Assembly (NCBI GenBank): GCA_003996215.1
Contig: QJPP01000468.1
Location: 124,001-188,000 of the forward strand
DNA: 64,000 nt
Reading direction: 5' to 3'
Origin: Jaltomata sinuosa
Taxonomy: Eukaryota > Streptophyta > Magnoliopsida > Solanales > Solanaceae
Shown here: in pieces, positions 35,526-47,231 of the stretch
How positions within the stretch are numbered: the stretch's first letter is position 1
Layout of the letters: the number at the start of each line of letters is the position of its first letter
The notes under the pieces: model-generated
Told to the model about the DNA's origin: nothing
The model's input: the letters and a program-made list of their open reading frames with translations, nothing else
The model's database searches: none
Program-made: the position numbers and the translations under genes

Positions 35526-37625
35526 TGTAACACCCCTGAAACCTATTTAGCTTTTAAAAATCAAAATCTCAGAAAATTTCAAGTTTCCAGGGATGACGGG
35601 TCCAAACCACGGACCATGGTTTAAACCACGGGTCATGGAATGGATTTGTGGTTTAAGTCTGCCAGGCTCAGACTCTGGTCTGTGAACCACGAGTTGGTTC
35701 TATGGACCGTAGTTCATTCTATGGCCCGTCCTATCAACTTGTGGTATCAGACCTAAGGTATGACTGATCCCTAGGAACCATGAGTCCAGTCTACGGCCCG
35801 TAGTTTGAACTACGGACCATCCTATTGACTCGTAGAACCTGATCAGAGACATGCCAAGTCCTTCAGGAATGACGAGTCAGGTTGACGACTCGTGATTCAT
35901 TCTACAGGTTCGTCCTGTTGACCCGTAGTTTGCCTACTGTAGCTTGATCATTGGCCAGGAACTACGAGTCGTGGTTCAAACAATGACCCATAGAACCGAC
36001 CCGTGATTCCTGAAGCCGACCCCTTTTTATCAGCTTTTCTTAATTATTTCCCAAGGGTATTATAGTCATTCCTCACTCTTTTAAATCCTAAGTGAGGTCA
36101 TTTTGGCCATTCATAGCATGATTTCTAACCCTATTAGCCTAAGTCCTTTCTCATTACCTCATTCATCTCCCAAAAAGGAAAAGAACTCTCTCAAGCTCCA
36201 AGTCCAAGTCTCCTAATCTTTTCAATTTCAAGTGGGTTAACGTTAATCAAGGTATGTGGGTATTCAACAATGGGTTCCTTTAACCCTTGTTCCCAAAACC
36301 CCAAATTTTAATTTGTGATCATGAACTTTAAAACTAGGGTTCTTGCCCAATTCTTATGAGTTTTGCTATAAATTACCTTCTCATGATTTTATTATGAAAT
36401 TTCATTAAATTGCATGATTTTTTATGGGTTTTTACATATGATTTCCTATTTCATGATTGAAGGTTAATTATGGTAAATCACACATGCATGAAGTGATTTA
36501 AGAAAATTAGGAAAATTGATAGCATGATTTCATGAATTCCAAGCAAATGCATGCATAGTTCCTATGTTTTATGAAAGTATATATTATTATGAAATTGAAC
36601 TAAGGCCATGCAAGTTTTCAAGTTATGAATTATAATGAAAGACAAGACACACGATGTGCCATCAATGCTCATGAATCATTTTTCCTAAAACCAAGGTTCA
36701 TTAGTAGTATGAAGATCCTGGGTATGAACATGTTAATGAACAAGCTTGACATCTAGATATGTCACATATATGTAAGCCTTATGTTATATGTTTTGGAAGT
36801 AGTATTTAGCACCGAGCGATGAGGGTTCTAGATAACCCAAGTCCAAAACTACGTTGCCACTGTAGGTTGCCCTCCGTGGGTTTTGAAAGGATCCTGATGA
36901 ACATGGTTCTAAATTTGGCATATTAGGACAACTATTTTCAGTGTGGGTGCATGAAATTGGACTCCATGTAGCTCAGCATGGTTTATGTCAGTTAAGAGAA
37001 ACTCCCACAAGATTATTTTCAATCTATGAAGTTATATGATATTACACTTTGAATCTTACCTTTACTTCATGTTTCATGTCTTATATCTTAATACTTTCTC
37101 ATGCTAATTCTCTTATGAACAAGTTCACCTTATGCATGTTTTAAGCACGTTTTTATCATGATCATGCATATCTCATATACTCGGTACATCCTATAGTACT
37201 GACGCATATTTTGCGCTACATCCTTTTGGTGATGCAGATTCAGGTGTTTCCCATCAGGCTTGTGGCTAGACAAAGCTGAATATCCAGTCAACATTGGTAA
37301 GTCCTTATGGTTCGAGGGGCAGTTTCCATTATATTTGTGTTATCTATCTTTCCTTCCCATTGTGGAGTCAGTTGGGGTCTTGTCCTATCGGCTCTATATG
37401 TTTGTTTAGAGGCTTTTCAGACATAGACAGTGTTCGAGTCTCCTCTTTGGATTGTACTTCCCATTCTACTTGACTATATATATGCTTATATTTCTAAATT
37501 CTCTTATCATGCTTCCGCTATGTTAAATTGATATACCTGAGTTATGCTATGACCAAGGGTTAGCTCGGGGCACTCGTGGTCCCGAGCCTTATGTTACGCC
37601 CAGTGGGTAGCCTCGAGGCATGACA
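35526..37625 (+). mobile_element. Element B 3' LTR
   Basis: 2100 bases, from TGTAACACCCCTG to CTCGAGGCATGACA, aligned with 28340-30480. Its palindromes are better preserved: CCGTAGTTTGAACTACGG at 35798-35815 has 8-bp arms around TG. The palindrome tract is 35605-36000 and the splice-donor-like CAAGGTATGT is at 36248-36257. Confidence 0.92.
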
Positions 37626-37630
37626 AATCT
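37626..37630 (+). repeat. Target site duplication AATCT, right
   Basis: Second AATCT, directly after the LTR end TGACA. It continues into CAACTGGAAC, which matches the uninterrupted minus-strand pol at 47387-47400. Confidence 0.92.
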
Positions 37631-38790
37631 CAACTGGAACCTCCTCATAGGTGAGACTATCCTTCACAGCCAATCTCTCTAAATGTACTATCGATGCCGG
37701 ATCACCCACACACTTTTGCAATAAGGAAATGTGAAAGATTGGATGAACCGCTGCTAGTTCTGTTGGCAGCTCTAACTCATAGGCCACATTACCAACCCTT
37801 TTCAAGATTATATAAGGACTTACATACCTAGGATTGAGCTTTCCTTTCTTGCCAAACCTTATCACCCCATTCATGGGTGAAACTTTCAAGAATACCCAAT
37901 CATCGATCTCAAACTCTAAGTCCCTTCTTCTCACATCTGCATAGGACTTCTGATGACTCTGAGCTTCTTTCAATCTTTCTCTGATGAGATGAACTTTCTC
38001 CATAGCCTCATGAACCGAATCTGGCCCAACCAAGGCTGCTTTACCTACTTTGAACCAACCAACCAGAGATATGCATCTACGCCCATAGAGTTTCTTATAT
38101 GGGGCCATTTGAATACTAGAGTGGAAACTATTATTGTAGGTGAAATCTGTGAGAGGTAGGTGATCATCCTAACTACCCTTGAAATCAATCACGCAAGCTC
38201 TCAACATGTCCTCTAAGGTATGAATGGTATGCTATGTCTGACCATCCACTTGCAGATGAAATGTTATACTGAGATTCACCTGAGTACCAAGACCATTCTA
38301 AAATGATCTCCAGAAATGAGATGTAAACTGAGGACCCCTATCCGAGATGATAGACAAGGGAACCCCATGTAACCTGACTACCTCACTGATGTAGAGTTTG
38401 GCATAGTCCTCTGCTAAATCTGTAGTATTGATAGCCATGAAGTAAGATGACTTAGTGACTCTGTCCACTATCACCCAAATGGACTCATACTGTTTGCGTG
38501 TATGAGGTAAAGCAGTAATAAAGTCCATGTTAATCACCTCTCACTTCCAAGTAGGAATGCTAATATCTTGAGTCACACCTCATGGTTTCTGATGTTCTAC
38601 CTTCACTTGTTGACAGTTGGGACACTTAGCTACAAAATCTTCAATGTCCCTCTTCATGTCGTTCAAACATTAGACTTCTCATAGATCACAGTACATCTTA
38701 GTGGCACCGAGATGAATAGAATATCTAGAATTATGGGCTTCTGTAAGGATATGATGCCTTAACGCATCCACATTAGGTACACATAAATGA
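37631..38790 (-). pseudogene. Integrase of element A, minus strand
   Basis: Minus-strand pol from the HHCC region to the GPY/F module. The segment 38537-38298 holds INMDFITALPHTRKQ, VDRVTKSSYFMA and GVPLSIISDRGPQFTSHFW. The segment 38108-37631 holds YKKLYGRRCISLVGWFKVG, ELEF-type and VSPYIILKRVGNVAYELELP motifs. The zinc region at 38560-38770 has 'VAKCPNCQQVKVEHQ' with both cysteines retained, unlike element B. Stops and a small frameshift break it near 38170 and 38290. It ends at 38790 inside the sequence before the zinc region, at a junction with plus-strand RT. Confidence 0.85.
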
Positions 38791-39900
38791 GGGATTCATC
38801 AGGCTAAGTGTATTTCCTTGCGGTACTCCAGTTCTTTTCATGCGTAACAAAAATGGTTTTCTTAGGATGTGCATCTAGTAACGCTAGTCGAATAAGGTCA
38901 CCATACATAATAAGTATCCCCTCCCCAGAATTGATGACATGTTTGACCAACTTAGGGTGCTAAGTGCTTCTCTAAGATAGACCTCAGATTTGTCTATCAT
39001 CAGTTGAAAGTTAGAGAGAGTGAAATTCTAAAAACATCTTTCAGTACCCGTTATGGTCACTTTGAATCCCTAGTCATATCTTTTGATTTGACTAACACTC
39101 ATGAAGCTTTCATGAACCTCATGAATAGAGTATTCAAGCAGTACTTTGATATGTTTGTTATCATTATTATCGACAACATTCTAATAGACTCCCATAGCAA
39201 GGAGGACCATGCTAACCACCTCAGAATTGTGCTACAGACCCTCAGAAATTGTGAGCTATATGCTATATTTTCAAGTGTGAATTTTGGTTATAATAGAGTT
39301 CCTTGGTCATATCGTTTCTGGTGAGGGTATTAAGGTTGACTCTCAAAAGATTAATGTAGTAAAGAATTGGCCCAGGCCCATGACCCCGTGATATTAGGAG
39401 TTTTTGGGTTTGGTTGGCTATTACAGAAGGTTTGTAGAAGGTTTCTCATCTATTATTGCTCCATTGACCATGCTAACTCGAAAGAAAGCTAAATTTCAAT
39501 GGTCTAAAGCTTGTGAGAAGAGTTTTTAGGAATTTAAAACATGTTTGACTTCTACTCTGGTGTTGACCCTGCCAGAGGGAACTAATGGTGTTTTGGTTTA
39601 TTGTGACACGTCAAGAGTAGGTATTGGTTATGTTTTGATGCAGAATGGTAGGGTCATAGCCTACACTTCTAAACAACTTAAAAACCATGAGAAAAACAAC
39701 CCAACTCATGATCTTAAGTTGGAGCAGTTATATTTGTCTTAAAGATATGATGTCACTACCTTTATGGTGTACATATTGACATTTTTACGGATCATAAAAT
39801 TCTTTAGTACGTCTTCAGTCAGAAGTAATTGAATCTCAGGTAGAAGAGACAACTTGAGTTACTTAAAGACTACTATATGAGCATTATTTATCACCCTGGT
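38791..39900 (+). pseudogene. RT-RNase H fragment, plus strand, 5'-truncated
   Basis: Starts abruptly inside RT (GFIR...PVLF equivalent) after the minus-strand element A. It contains motif A with the aspartate kept (KIDLR) but in a shifted frame, then VRESEILKTSFSTRYGHFES and IIIIDNILIDSHS, where the second D of the catalytic DD pair is asparagine. The RNase H part has VYCDTSRVGIGYVLMQNGRV and a deletion after DLKLEQLY. At least eight stops or frameshifts occur. The downstream LTR is family 4, so this is probably family 4 pol, although it is close to family 3 in sequence. Confidence 0.8.
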
Positions 39901-41519
39901 AAAGCCAATGTGGTTGTAGATGCACTTAGTAGGTTGTCTATGGGGAGTAATTCCCATGTTGAAAAGGAAAAGAGAGAACATGCAAAGGATTTTCATAGAC
40001 TTGCATGTTTGGGATTTCATCTTGTACACTCCAAGGGTGGTGATGCAGTTGTTAAGAATAGAGCTGAATCATCCTTGGTGGTTGAAGTTTATGAAAAACA
40101 GAATAGTGACCCCATCTTGCTCAAACTAAAAGAAGAGATCCCTAAATAGAAAGTTATGTCTTTTCAACAAAGGGCAGATGGTGTTCTAAGGTACCAAGGT
40201 GGGTTGTGTGTTCCCGATGTAAATCATCTCAGAGAAAGGATCATGGATGAAGCACATAATTCTAGATATTCCATTCACCCAGGCTCAACGAAGATGTACC
40301 ATGACTTGAGAGAAGTCCATTAGTGAGACGACATGAAGAAAAACTTCACAAAGTATGTAGCTAAGTGTCCTAACTGTCAGCAAGTTAAAGTTGAGCACTA
40401 AAGCCCTTGCGGTATAGCACAGAACATAAATCTTTATTAGTGCAAGTGGGAAATTATTAATATGGACTTCATAATAGCCTTGCCATGATTGTGTCATTAG
40501 TATGACTCCATATGGATGATTGTGGATCAAATGACTAAGTCAGCTCATTTCTTGCTCGTTAAGACAACAAACATAACATAGGATTATGCTAAATTTTACA
40601 TTCCTGAGATAGTCAGACTTTATGGTACTCCTATGTCCATCATTTCAGACAGGGGTGATGAGTTCACCACCTAATTATGGAAGTCTTTTCATAACGGTTT
40701 GGGTACAAAGGTGAACAATAGTACCACATTTCATTCGCAGACCCACGGTCAGGTAGAATGTACTATTTAGATGCTTAAGGATATGTTGAGGGCGTGTGTT
40801 ATAGATTTTAATATAAATTGAGATTACCACCTACCTTTTATAGAGTTCACATACAACAATAGTTACCACTCAAGTAACCAAATGGCTCCTATGAGGTTTT
40901 TTATTGGAGAAGGTATAGGTTTCTAATTGGTTGGTGTCAGGTTGGCAAAGTAGGGTTGATAGGGTCAGATTTAGTCCATCAAGCTATGGAGAAAGTTAAC
41001 CTTATTAAGGAAACGTTGAAGACTACACAGAGCCACCAGAAGTCCTACTCAAATGTGAGTCAAAGGGAACTAGAGTTCGAAGTTGATGATTGGATCTACT
41101 TGAAGGTTTCACCTATGAAGGGTGTCATGAGATTTGGGAAGAAAGGGAAACTTAGTTCCCAGTATATTGGCATGTATCAAATTTTGAAGAGGGTTGGGAA
41201 AATATCTTATGAACTAGAGCTGCCTACGGATTTGGCATTCGTGCATCATGTGTTTGATATCTCTATGCTTAAGAAGTGTGTGGGCGACCCCTCACTCATT
41301 GTCCCTATCAAAATTGTTGGGGTGAAAGAAAGCTTGTCGTATGAAGAACTTTCAGTGAAAATTATAGATCATCATGTTCACAAGTTGAGAACCAAAGAGG
41401 TAGCATCGGTGAAAGTGTTACGAAGAATTCAGTTCATTGAGGAGGCTACATGGAAAGACGACGAAGATATGAAGAATAGGTATCCACACTTGTTCATTCT
41501 TCATAAGGAAAATGTCTAA
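39877..41519 (+). pseudogene. Integrase-chromodomain of the same plus-strand fragment
   Basis: Continues from the RNase H end (IIYHPGKANVVVDALSRL) through the zinc region (AHNSRYSIHPGSTKMYHDL, then CPNCQQVKVEH with both cysteines) and a core with many stops (SIISDRGDEFTT, HSQTHGQVECTI). The last 187 codons (40956-41519) are open and include DDWIYLKVSPMKGVMRFGKK, the GPY/F-like module and a full chromodomain block VASVKVLRRIQFIEEATWK. The natural stop follows NRYPHLFILHKENV. It is noteworthy that the C-terminal third is intact while the core is not. Confidence 0.82.
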
Positions 41520-41752
41520 GGTAACATTCTTACTTTTACTATATGCTCTAAGAGATCATGCCTCATGTATTTTGTATTATAGTCCCTGTGTGCACATCCA
41601 TGCTCATTACTCCTCAGTTATTGGTCGTAACCTCGATTCCATCATATTTCAGTTCATGTTAATAAGTACCATTCTGATAGTTAACAGAAATCCTGGTTTG
41701 ATCAGTTTATGTGCTCTATGCTAGCCTTAGCCATTATTCGAGGATGAATGAT

Positions 41753-41766
41753 CCAAAGAGGGAGAT
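41753..41766 (+). promoter_or_regulatory. Polypurine tract before family 4 LTR
   Basis: CAAAGAGGGAGAT directly precedes the LTR start TGTAATGACCC at 41767. Confidence 0.75.
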
Positions 41767-42636
41767 TGTAATGACCCTTCCTGTTGTTATGGGTGAGATA
41801 TCCGTGCGATAAAACGGGTTAAAAATCTTCCAGGTTTGGAAGTTGAAAATTTTGGGCTAGGCTAGTCTTGGATAAATTATTAGATGTTAGATTTATTTTA
41901 TTGTATCTAAGGCGCTAAGGAGTCTGTAGGACTTTATGGAAATGAATTCGGTTGAGTAGAACTCCCGATATCAAACTTGACGTAAATGGGTTGGTCCAGG
42001 ATGTCAAGATTTGATGGTGTGTTGTGAAACGTGCAAAACTGGGAGGATTTTGGAGTTTCTGTCCCAATGCATCCGCTATAGTGGGTAACATGCTGCAACA
42101 ACGATGCCACTATAGCAGAGAAATTCTCGCTATAGCGGGAGTCAGAGTCGGTTAACTCTGCTATAGCGGGAGTCCTCCGCTATGGTGATGCAGAAACTTC
42201 CCCGAAAATGCTCATTATTTTGCAAAAGCATTTTAGGGAAGGCAGAGGCAATTTGGGGGTGATTCTTAGAACTTTTCCACCAAAATTCTTCGTTAAGGTA
42301 AGTATTTTATCCCCATAAACTAGTTCTTCGATTTTTATAGTTTAGAATTGTTAGTTACAGGCTTTGGGGAGGGTTTAACTTAACATATGTTAAGTTTTAT
42401 GTTGTAAAATGGGAATGTTATATAATGTAAAACCTTGGGTTCTTGGTTTAAGTTGTTTATTTAGGATTCCTTACTGGAAATCACTAGTATAACCATGAAA
42501 TTGGTAGTAATTAGGTGAAATTATGGTGGGAAGACCCTAGAACAGGGGGAATGATCATAAATATGGCTTGGGGGTTCGAGATTAAGTTGTAATCCATGAT
42601 ATTATAGGTCATTTTGGCTGAGTATGTATTACATTC
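41767..42636 (+). mobile_element. Family 4 3' LTR, truncated
   Basis: First 870 bases of a family 4 LTR, including the CTATAGCGG palindrome tract (42071-42190) and a splice-donor-like GTTAAGGTAAGT (42292-42303). It stops where the inverted LTR at 42637 begins, and the missing U5 is not found in the window. Confidence 0.82.
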
Positions 42637-44155
42637 TATCACGACCTAAATCGCCGCGAGTGGCACCCACCCTAAACCCCCGTTGAGCGAACTAAATAAC
42701 CAAGCCAACACTTATCAAAACTAAACAGCTAAAACCAATTTGCATTAAATAAACTAACATTCACATATAAAAAGTAAATAACAACTCGTGCACCAAAAAA
42801 TCTAACAAGTCTAGAATACAGGAATGCAACCCCAAAACAAAAGTAGTCTGAGTCCGAACAATGGACTAGAATGAGGGAGTGAATCCATGGTAGCCAGGAA
42901 GAAGTAGCTCACCCTTAGATTTAAGAAACGCATGTATCACAGCTGAGGTCGTGCAGCTGCCATCGAAATATGCCCTGTACTCAAGAAAATAATAGCAAGT
43001 GTAGTATCAGTACACAAAAATAACAGTGTACTGGTAGGATCATCGGCCAGCTCCAAATATACAAAATATGAACACATAACTATAACTTAGTAAAATCGGA
43101 CAAAACAAGCATAACTTAAGTCAGTGAATATAACAAGACTCTCAGTCATCAACCTGACTTATTAACCACATGAGATATGTCCAAACAACTACCACAACAA
43201 CAACATATGTGACTCCACAAACCGTTAAAGTAACCCGCACCACCCAAGGATCCCTAAGACATCATCTACAATGTTCAACATGCATTTCTGATCTACACAA
43301 GAACCAACCCAGCATTTAAACACAACCACCCGGTCACTCATGGACCAATATGCAGTAATTATATCACAAGAAATAAACTTGGTCCACTCATGAAACCAAC
43401 ACAAAGAAGTAATTCAAACAAGTACCAGGTGTGGTACCCGAGCCAACCATATTAGAACCTGTACTAGGCATGGTACCCTAGCCAACCAATGAATTGTACC
43501 AAGCTTGGTACTCAAGCCAACCAAATGTCACAGACATCACAACAATCACAATCACAATACAAATAACCCACACTTGCAAAACCAACAAATGTCTAAGACA
43601 ATTCATTGCATAAGATTGACAACTAGATATCTAGGATATTTATTGTGACTTATCCCGCTATAGCGGCCCGATCCCGCTATAGCGGTATTGCCATAGCGGT
43701 AGCCACCCGCTATAGTAGGGTTGACCGCTCTTGACCCCTGCTATAGCTAAAATTTCTCTGCTATAGCAACATCACCATAGCAGTGTGTCACCACTATAGC
43801 ACCTAACACGAGATAGAAACTTGAGAATTCCCCAATTTTTCCCATTTTGCAACACACCTTCAAACCTTGACGTTCCAGACCAACCCCTTCATATCAAGTT
43901 TGATATCGGGAGTTCTACTCACCCGAATTCATTTATGAAAAGTCCTACAGACTCCTTAATGTCTTAGCTAATAGAGAAACTACATCAACCTTAGATATTT
44001 TACCTAATCCTATCCCAGATTGCCCTAGACCTTACATCACTCAGAATTCGTCTTAGACTAGCCTAGCCTAAAATTTCCAATTCTCTAACTCGGAAGTTTT
44101 CTAACCTATTTTTTTGCATGAATAGCTCACCATAATGATGGAAAGGGTCGTAACA
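42637..44155 (-). mobile_element. Family 4 LTR, complete, minus strand
   Basis: 1519 bases. The minus strand reads TGTTACGACCCTTTCC (44155) to GGTCGTGATA (42637; CA has become TA). Its first 600 or so bases are homologous to 41767-42400, so the two LTRs form an inverted pair. It contains two perfect CCGCTATAGCGG palindromes (43655-43666 and 43674-43685), a perfect 16-bp palindrome GTACCAAGCTTGGTAC (43496-43511) and three tandem GGTACC-type hairpins (43421-43525). Confidence 0.85.
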
Positions 44156-44945
44156 AAAGATACCAATTTACCCATCATTCTTCCCCAAATGATCAAACAC
44201 GAAAAAGATGAGCTAAAAAGAGAAAAGAGTAGTACTTGAATCCTCAAACAAGTGGGGGTACTTATCTCGCATGTCCTTTTTGGTTTCCCAAGTGGCTTCC
44301 TCAACCGGATGATGCTTCCATTGGATCTTCACTGACCTGATTTCCTTCATCCTAAATTTTTGGACATCCCGGTCAAGAATATCAATCGGATCTTTCTCGT
44401 ACTCAAGGTCCTTATCTATCTAGACCGAATCCCATTTTATTAGGTACTCCCTATCTCCATGGTATCTTTTCAACATGGATACATGGAAGACTGGATAGAC
44501 TTCAGAAAAACTAGGCGGCAATGCAAACCTGGAAGCTATCAGCCCCATACTATTGAGAACCTCAAATGGGATGATATACTGAGGGCTAAGTTTACCCCTC
44601 TTGCCGATCCTCATTACCCCTTTCATTGGTGACACCTTAAACAGAACCTGTTCACTAACCTAAAATGCCATGTCCCTTATCTTGCGATCTGCATACTGCT
44701 TTTGCCTACTCTGAGCTGCCAAAAACTTGGTTTGAGTACCTCTAACCTTTACCTGAGCTTCCTTCACCAAGTCAATGCCCAAATGTTTCACATAGCCTGC
44801 CTTGAACCACCCTATGGGCGATCTACATCCCTTCTCATAAAGTGCTTCAAATGGTGCCATATCAATACTGGAGTGAGAATTGTTGTTGTATGAGAATTCA
44901 AATAATGGTAAGAACTGATCCCAATGCCCCAAAATCAATCACATA
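44156..44945 (-). pseudogene. Integrase C-terminal part of minus-strand family 4 element
   Basis: Directly adjoins the LTR start, so that LTR is the 3' LTR of this element. The segment 44938-44660 has FEFSYNNNSHSSIDMAPFEA and GWFKAGYVKHLGIDLVKEAQ. The segment 44635-44420 has SPMKGVMRIGKRGKLSPQYI and the GPF module through HVSMLKRYHGD. A chromodomain-like tail continues to about 44270. The element is cut at about 44945, where LINE sequence begins. The KRYHGD tail differs from the KKCVGD of families 3 and 4-plus, so the pol lineages differ slightly. Confidence 0.8.
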
Positions 44946-46173
44946 TGCTGAATTTTCACACCTTTCTCAGCTTGTCCAGGACCACCAATGACACTTCTTT
45001 TCCACAGCTGTAATTCCACTTTGTTGCTGCGCAGATTTATCGTGTTCTGACAATACAATCATGGCTCGACCAAGAGCATGAATACAATCTTGATCATCAT
45101 CTAAAGCTCCAGCTATAACACCTTCCTTTCCAACCACGTTAGAAATTCATTGTTGCCCCAAATTATCGACTTGCGACACAATATCCTCTTTTTGCTGCTG
45201 CACAATACCATCTTGAATTTTTTTATCATTGTTAGAACCATTAATACCACTGATTTTTTTAGGTATTTCCCTTGCATCAGCTTGCACATGGTCTTCATGA
45301 CTTCTATGATCTCTGTTCTCTTTTGTCTCCTTAGCACGACAATTATGTAGAGAATGTCCTTGAAGTTTAATTTGCATTCAATACAATACTTTGGCAAATA
45401 GTCATAGTGAATTTTTCACCAAATTGTAGTGACTTTCCTAGTTTCAACATTTCTAGAAGAGCTCAATAGTTTAATAAATTCACCTCGACCTTTACTCGAG
45501 CAACACTCGGCCGAGTTGGATCCTTAGTTGCTTTATCAACAACCATAGGCTTCCCTACAGCTGAAGCTATGGAGAAAACAGAGTCATATCAAACAAATTG
45601 CTCGGAAAACCTTGAAGTGAAATCCATGCTAATGCAATGCAAATTTCCATTTTGAACCACAGAGTCCATTTTTTAATATGCATATGAATATAAATCCCAC
45701 ACCTAGAATATAAATTGATATAATCTTCAAAGAGCAAGATAAAACCTTATAAGAATGTGCTTTGACTCAAGATAGTCGATTTTACATGATCTTTTTATAT
45801 TGAATTGTTGTGGTATTACCCTTCTTAAATACACTAACTCTATTCTACCATATAAAAATTTACCAACAATTGCATACTGAATATTCTCCTTCACTATAAG
45901 CTCCTCAAATTCGTCAGTCGTCCATTCAATACGGGGAATTCTATAACGATATTCCACTGGTTTTAACTTCAATGGAGCATTAAAAGTACTATTTGTGGCT
46001 GTTTTGATTAGAGAAACATATGTATGATGATTTGAAGGTTTATTGGAAGAATAAATAACCCTAATATGAGCTTATTCATTGATATTTTCTGTGGATTTTA
46101 GTAAAGCACTGTTGAGCAGTTGTTGCAATGTTTTCTCCCCATCCAATGGCCTAGGAGCCGCCGAAGCAGCCAT
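44946..46173 (-). pseudogene. LINE ORF1 remnant (DUF4283 / zinc knuckle)
   Basis: Minus-strand frame starting at the ATG of 46173 (MAASAAPRPLDGEKTLQQLL), then LKPVEYRYRIPRIEWTTDEF and AIVGKFLYGR, which match the DUF4283 RNA-binding-like domain of plant LINE ORF1 proteins. The segment 'IALAWISLQGFPSNLF' (about 45620-45570) is the usual second block. A CCHC knuckle of the form CIEC...GHSLHNC is split by a short insertion near 45375, and a long polar tail follows to about 45100. There are several stops. ORF1 binds the element's RNA. Only the 5' part of the LINE is present; the endonuclease and RT ORF is absent. Confidence 0.72.
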
Positions 46174-47105
46174 GGTGACCATCTATTCACCAAGTCACCA
46201 TTAGGCCGCCTCTTAGGAGAGAGAGAAGAGCGTATGGTTTCTTTAGCTATGTAAAACCTTTTCAGGCAAACTCAGTGGGACAAAACCTTGGATAAGGAAA
46301 AGAATACAACGCGTAATTTATTCCCTGGATGAAAACATCACTTTATATTTTAGAGGTGAAGAATTTCATTCTTGTACAACAACTTCTCATTTGTTGAGAT
46401 CGGCAATGCCTTGAAAAGTACTTTGCTTCTTTGATATATTCTTCTTTCAGTTGAGTTATGTAAAAAAATTTCATAGTTGTGTTAAGGCGTGGAAAATTAA
46501 ACATACACTCAAAAATCGATAATACTTAACCTCTATACACCACATAATATTTCGACGAAGGATGTACACCGGACCACCTTTTGCCCTAGGTGGCTCTGCC
46601 CATGACCCATCAAAACTTTATATGAAGCAGCTTGGTAAACCATAATTTTTTAAAGTGCAAAGTTAGATTACCATTTTACCCCTATATTAAATTAAATGAT
46701 TATAAAATATCTAATTAAATAAATAATTAATAATAATCATATCATATTATTATACTAATTACTAAAAATGGAAGGTGTTAAGTCAAATGTTGAAATAATA
46801 TTCCAACAATATTTATGTACAAAGAAGTAAATACATATTTAATGGAAAAAAAGTTTGATTAAGAAATTACAAATATTGATCCATTGAATTGGTAAGATGC
46901 CTTTGGGCTTCTACGGAAGTGGTACTCTTGGATATTTATTTCTTTTACATTTAATATTATAAACTTCTAAAGTGTAATGAATATAAATATCAAATATGAG
47001 ATGAAACAATTGTTACTTATCATGGGAATGAGTGTTTAGTCTTCCAATTTTAATGCAGGTTCAATGTCTGCAAATTTTATTAATGCCCGATCCCATTATC
47101 TAATT
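46174..47105. other. LINE 5' leader and AT-rich spacer
   Basis: 46174-46400 is the probable 5' untranslated part of the LINE. 46400-47105 is AT-rich (for example 46680-46760) with no recognisable gene or repeat. The right edge at about 47105 abuts the truncated 3' end of family 3 element C. Confidence 0.45.
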
Positions 47106-47231
47106 TGGTCCTTTGAGATGCCACTCAACGAACATGCAAATATGCTGAAATGCAAGGATAACTGATGGAACAAGGTACTGAGACTGAATTAGATAAGAGT
47201 AGACTGAGAGACTGAATAGGAACTATTACCT

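Larger units (their letters stand above)
28340..37625 (+). mobile_element. Family 3 element B, complete Tekay/Del-like chromovirus
   Basis: 9286 bases with both LTRs, initiator-Met primer site, gag, protease, RT, RNase H, integrase, chromodomain, polypurine tract and a perfect AATCT target duplication. It inserted into element A in the opposite orientation. The coding region keeps family order and nearly one frame for pol, but carries over a dozen in-frame stops and at least one frameshift, so it makes no functional product. LTR-LTR differences are frequent and mostly transitions in the stretches compared by eye. Confidence 0.93.
25829..38790 (-). mobile_element. Family 3 element A (minus, partial, interrupted by element B)
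   Basis: Tekay/Del-like chromovirus copy consisting of its 3' LTR (25829-27953), the 3' end of pol (27954-28339), then, after the inserted element B (28340-37625 plus one AATCT copy), more integrase sequence (37631-38790). It stops abruptly at 38790, where plus-strand pol of another copy begins. Its 5' half and 5' LTR are lost. It inserted into the family 2 LTR to its left (flank AAACC at 25824-25828). Confidence 0.8.
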
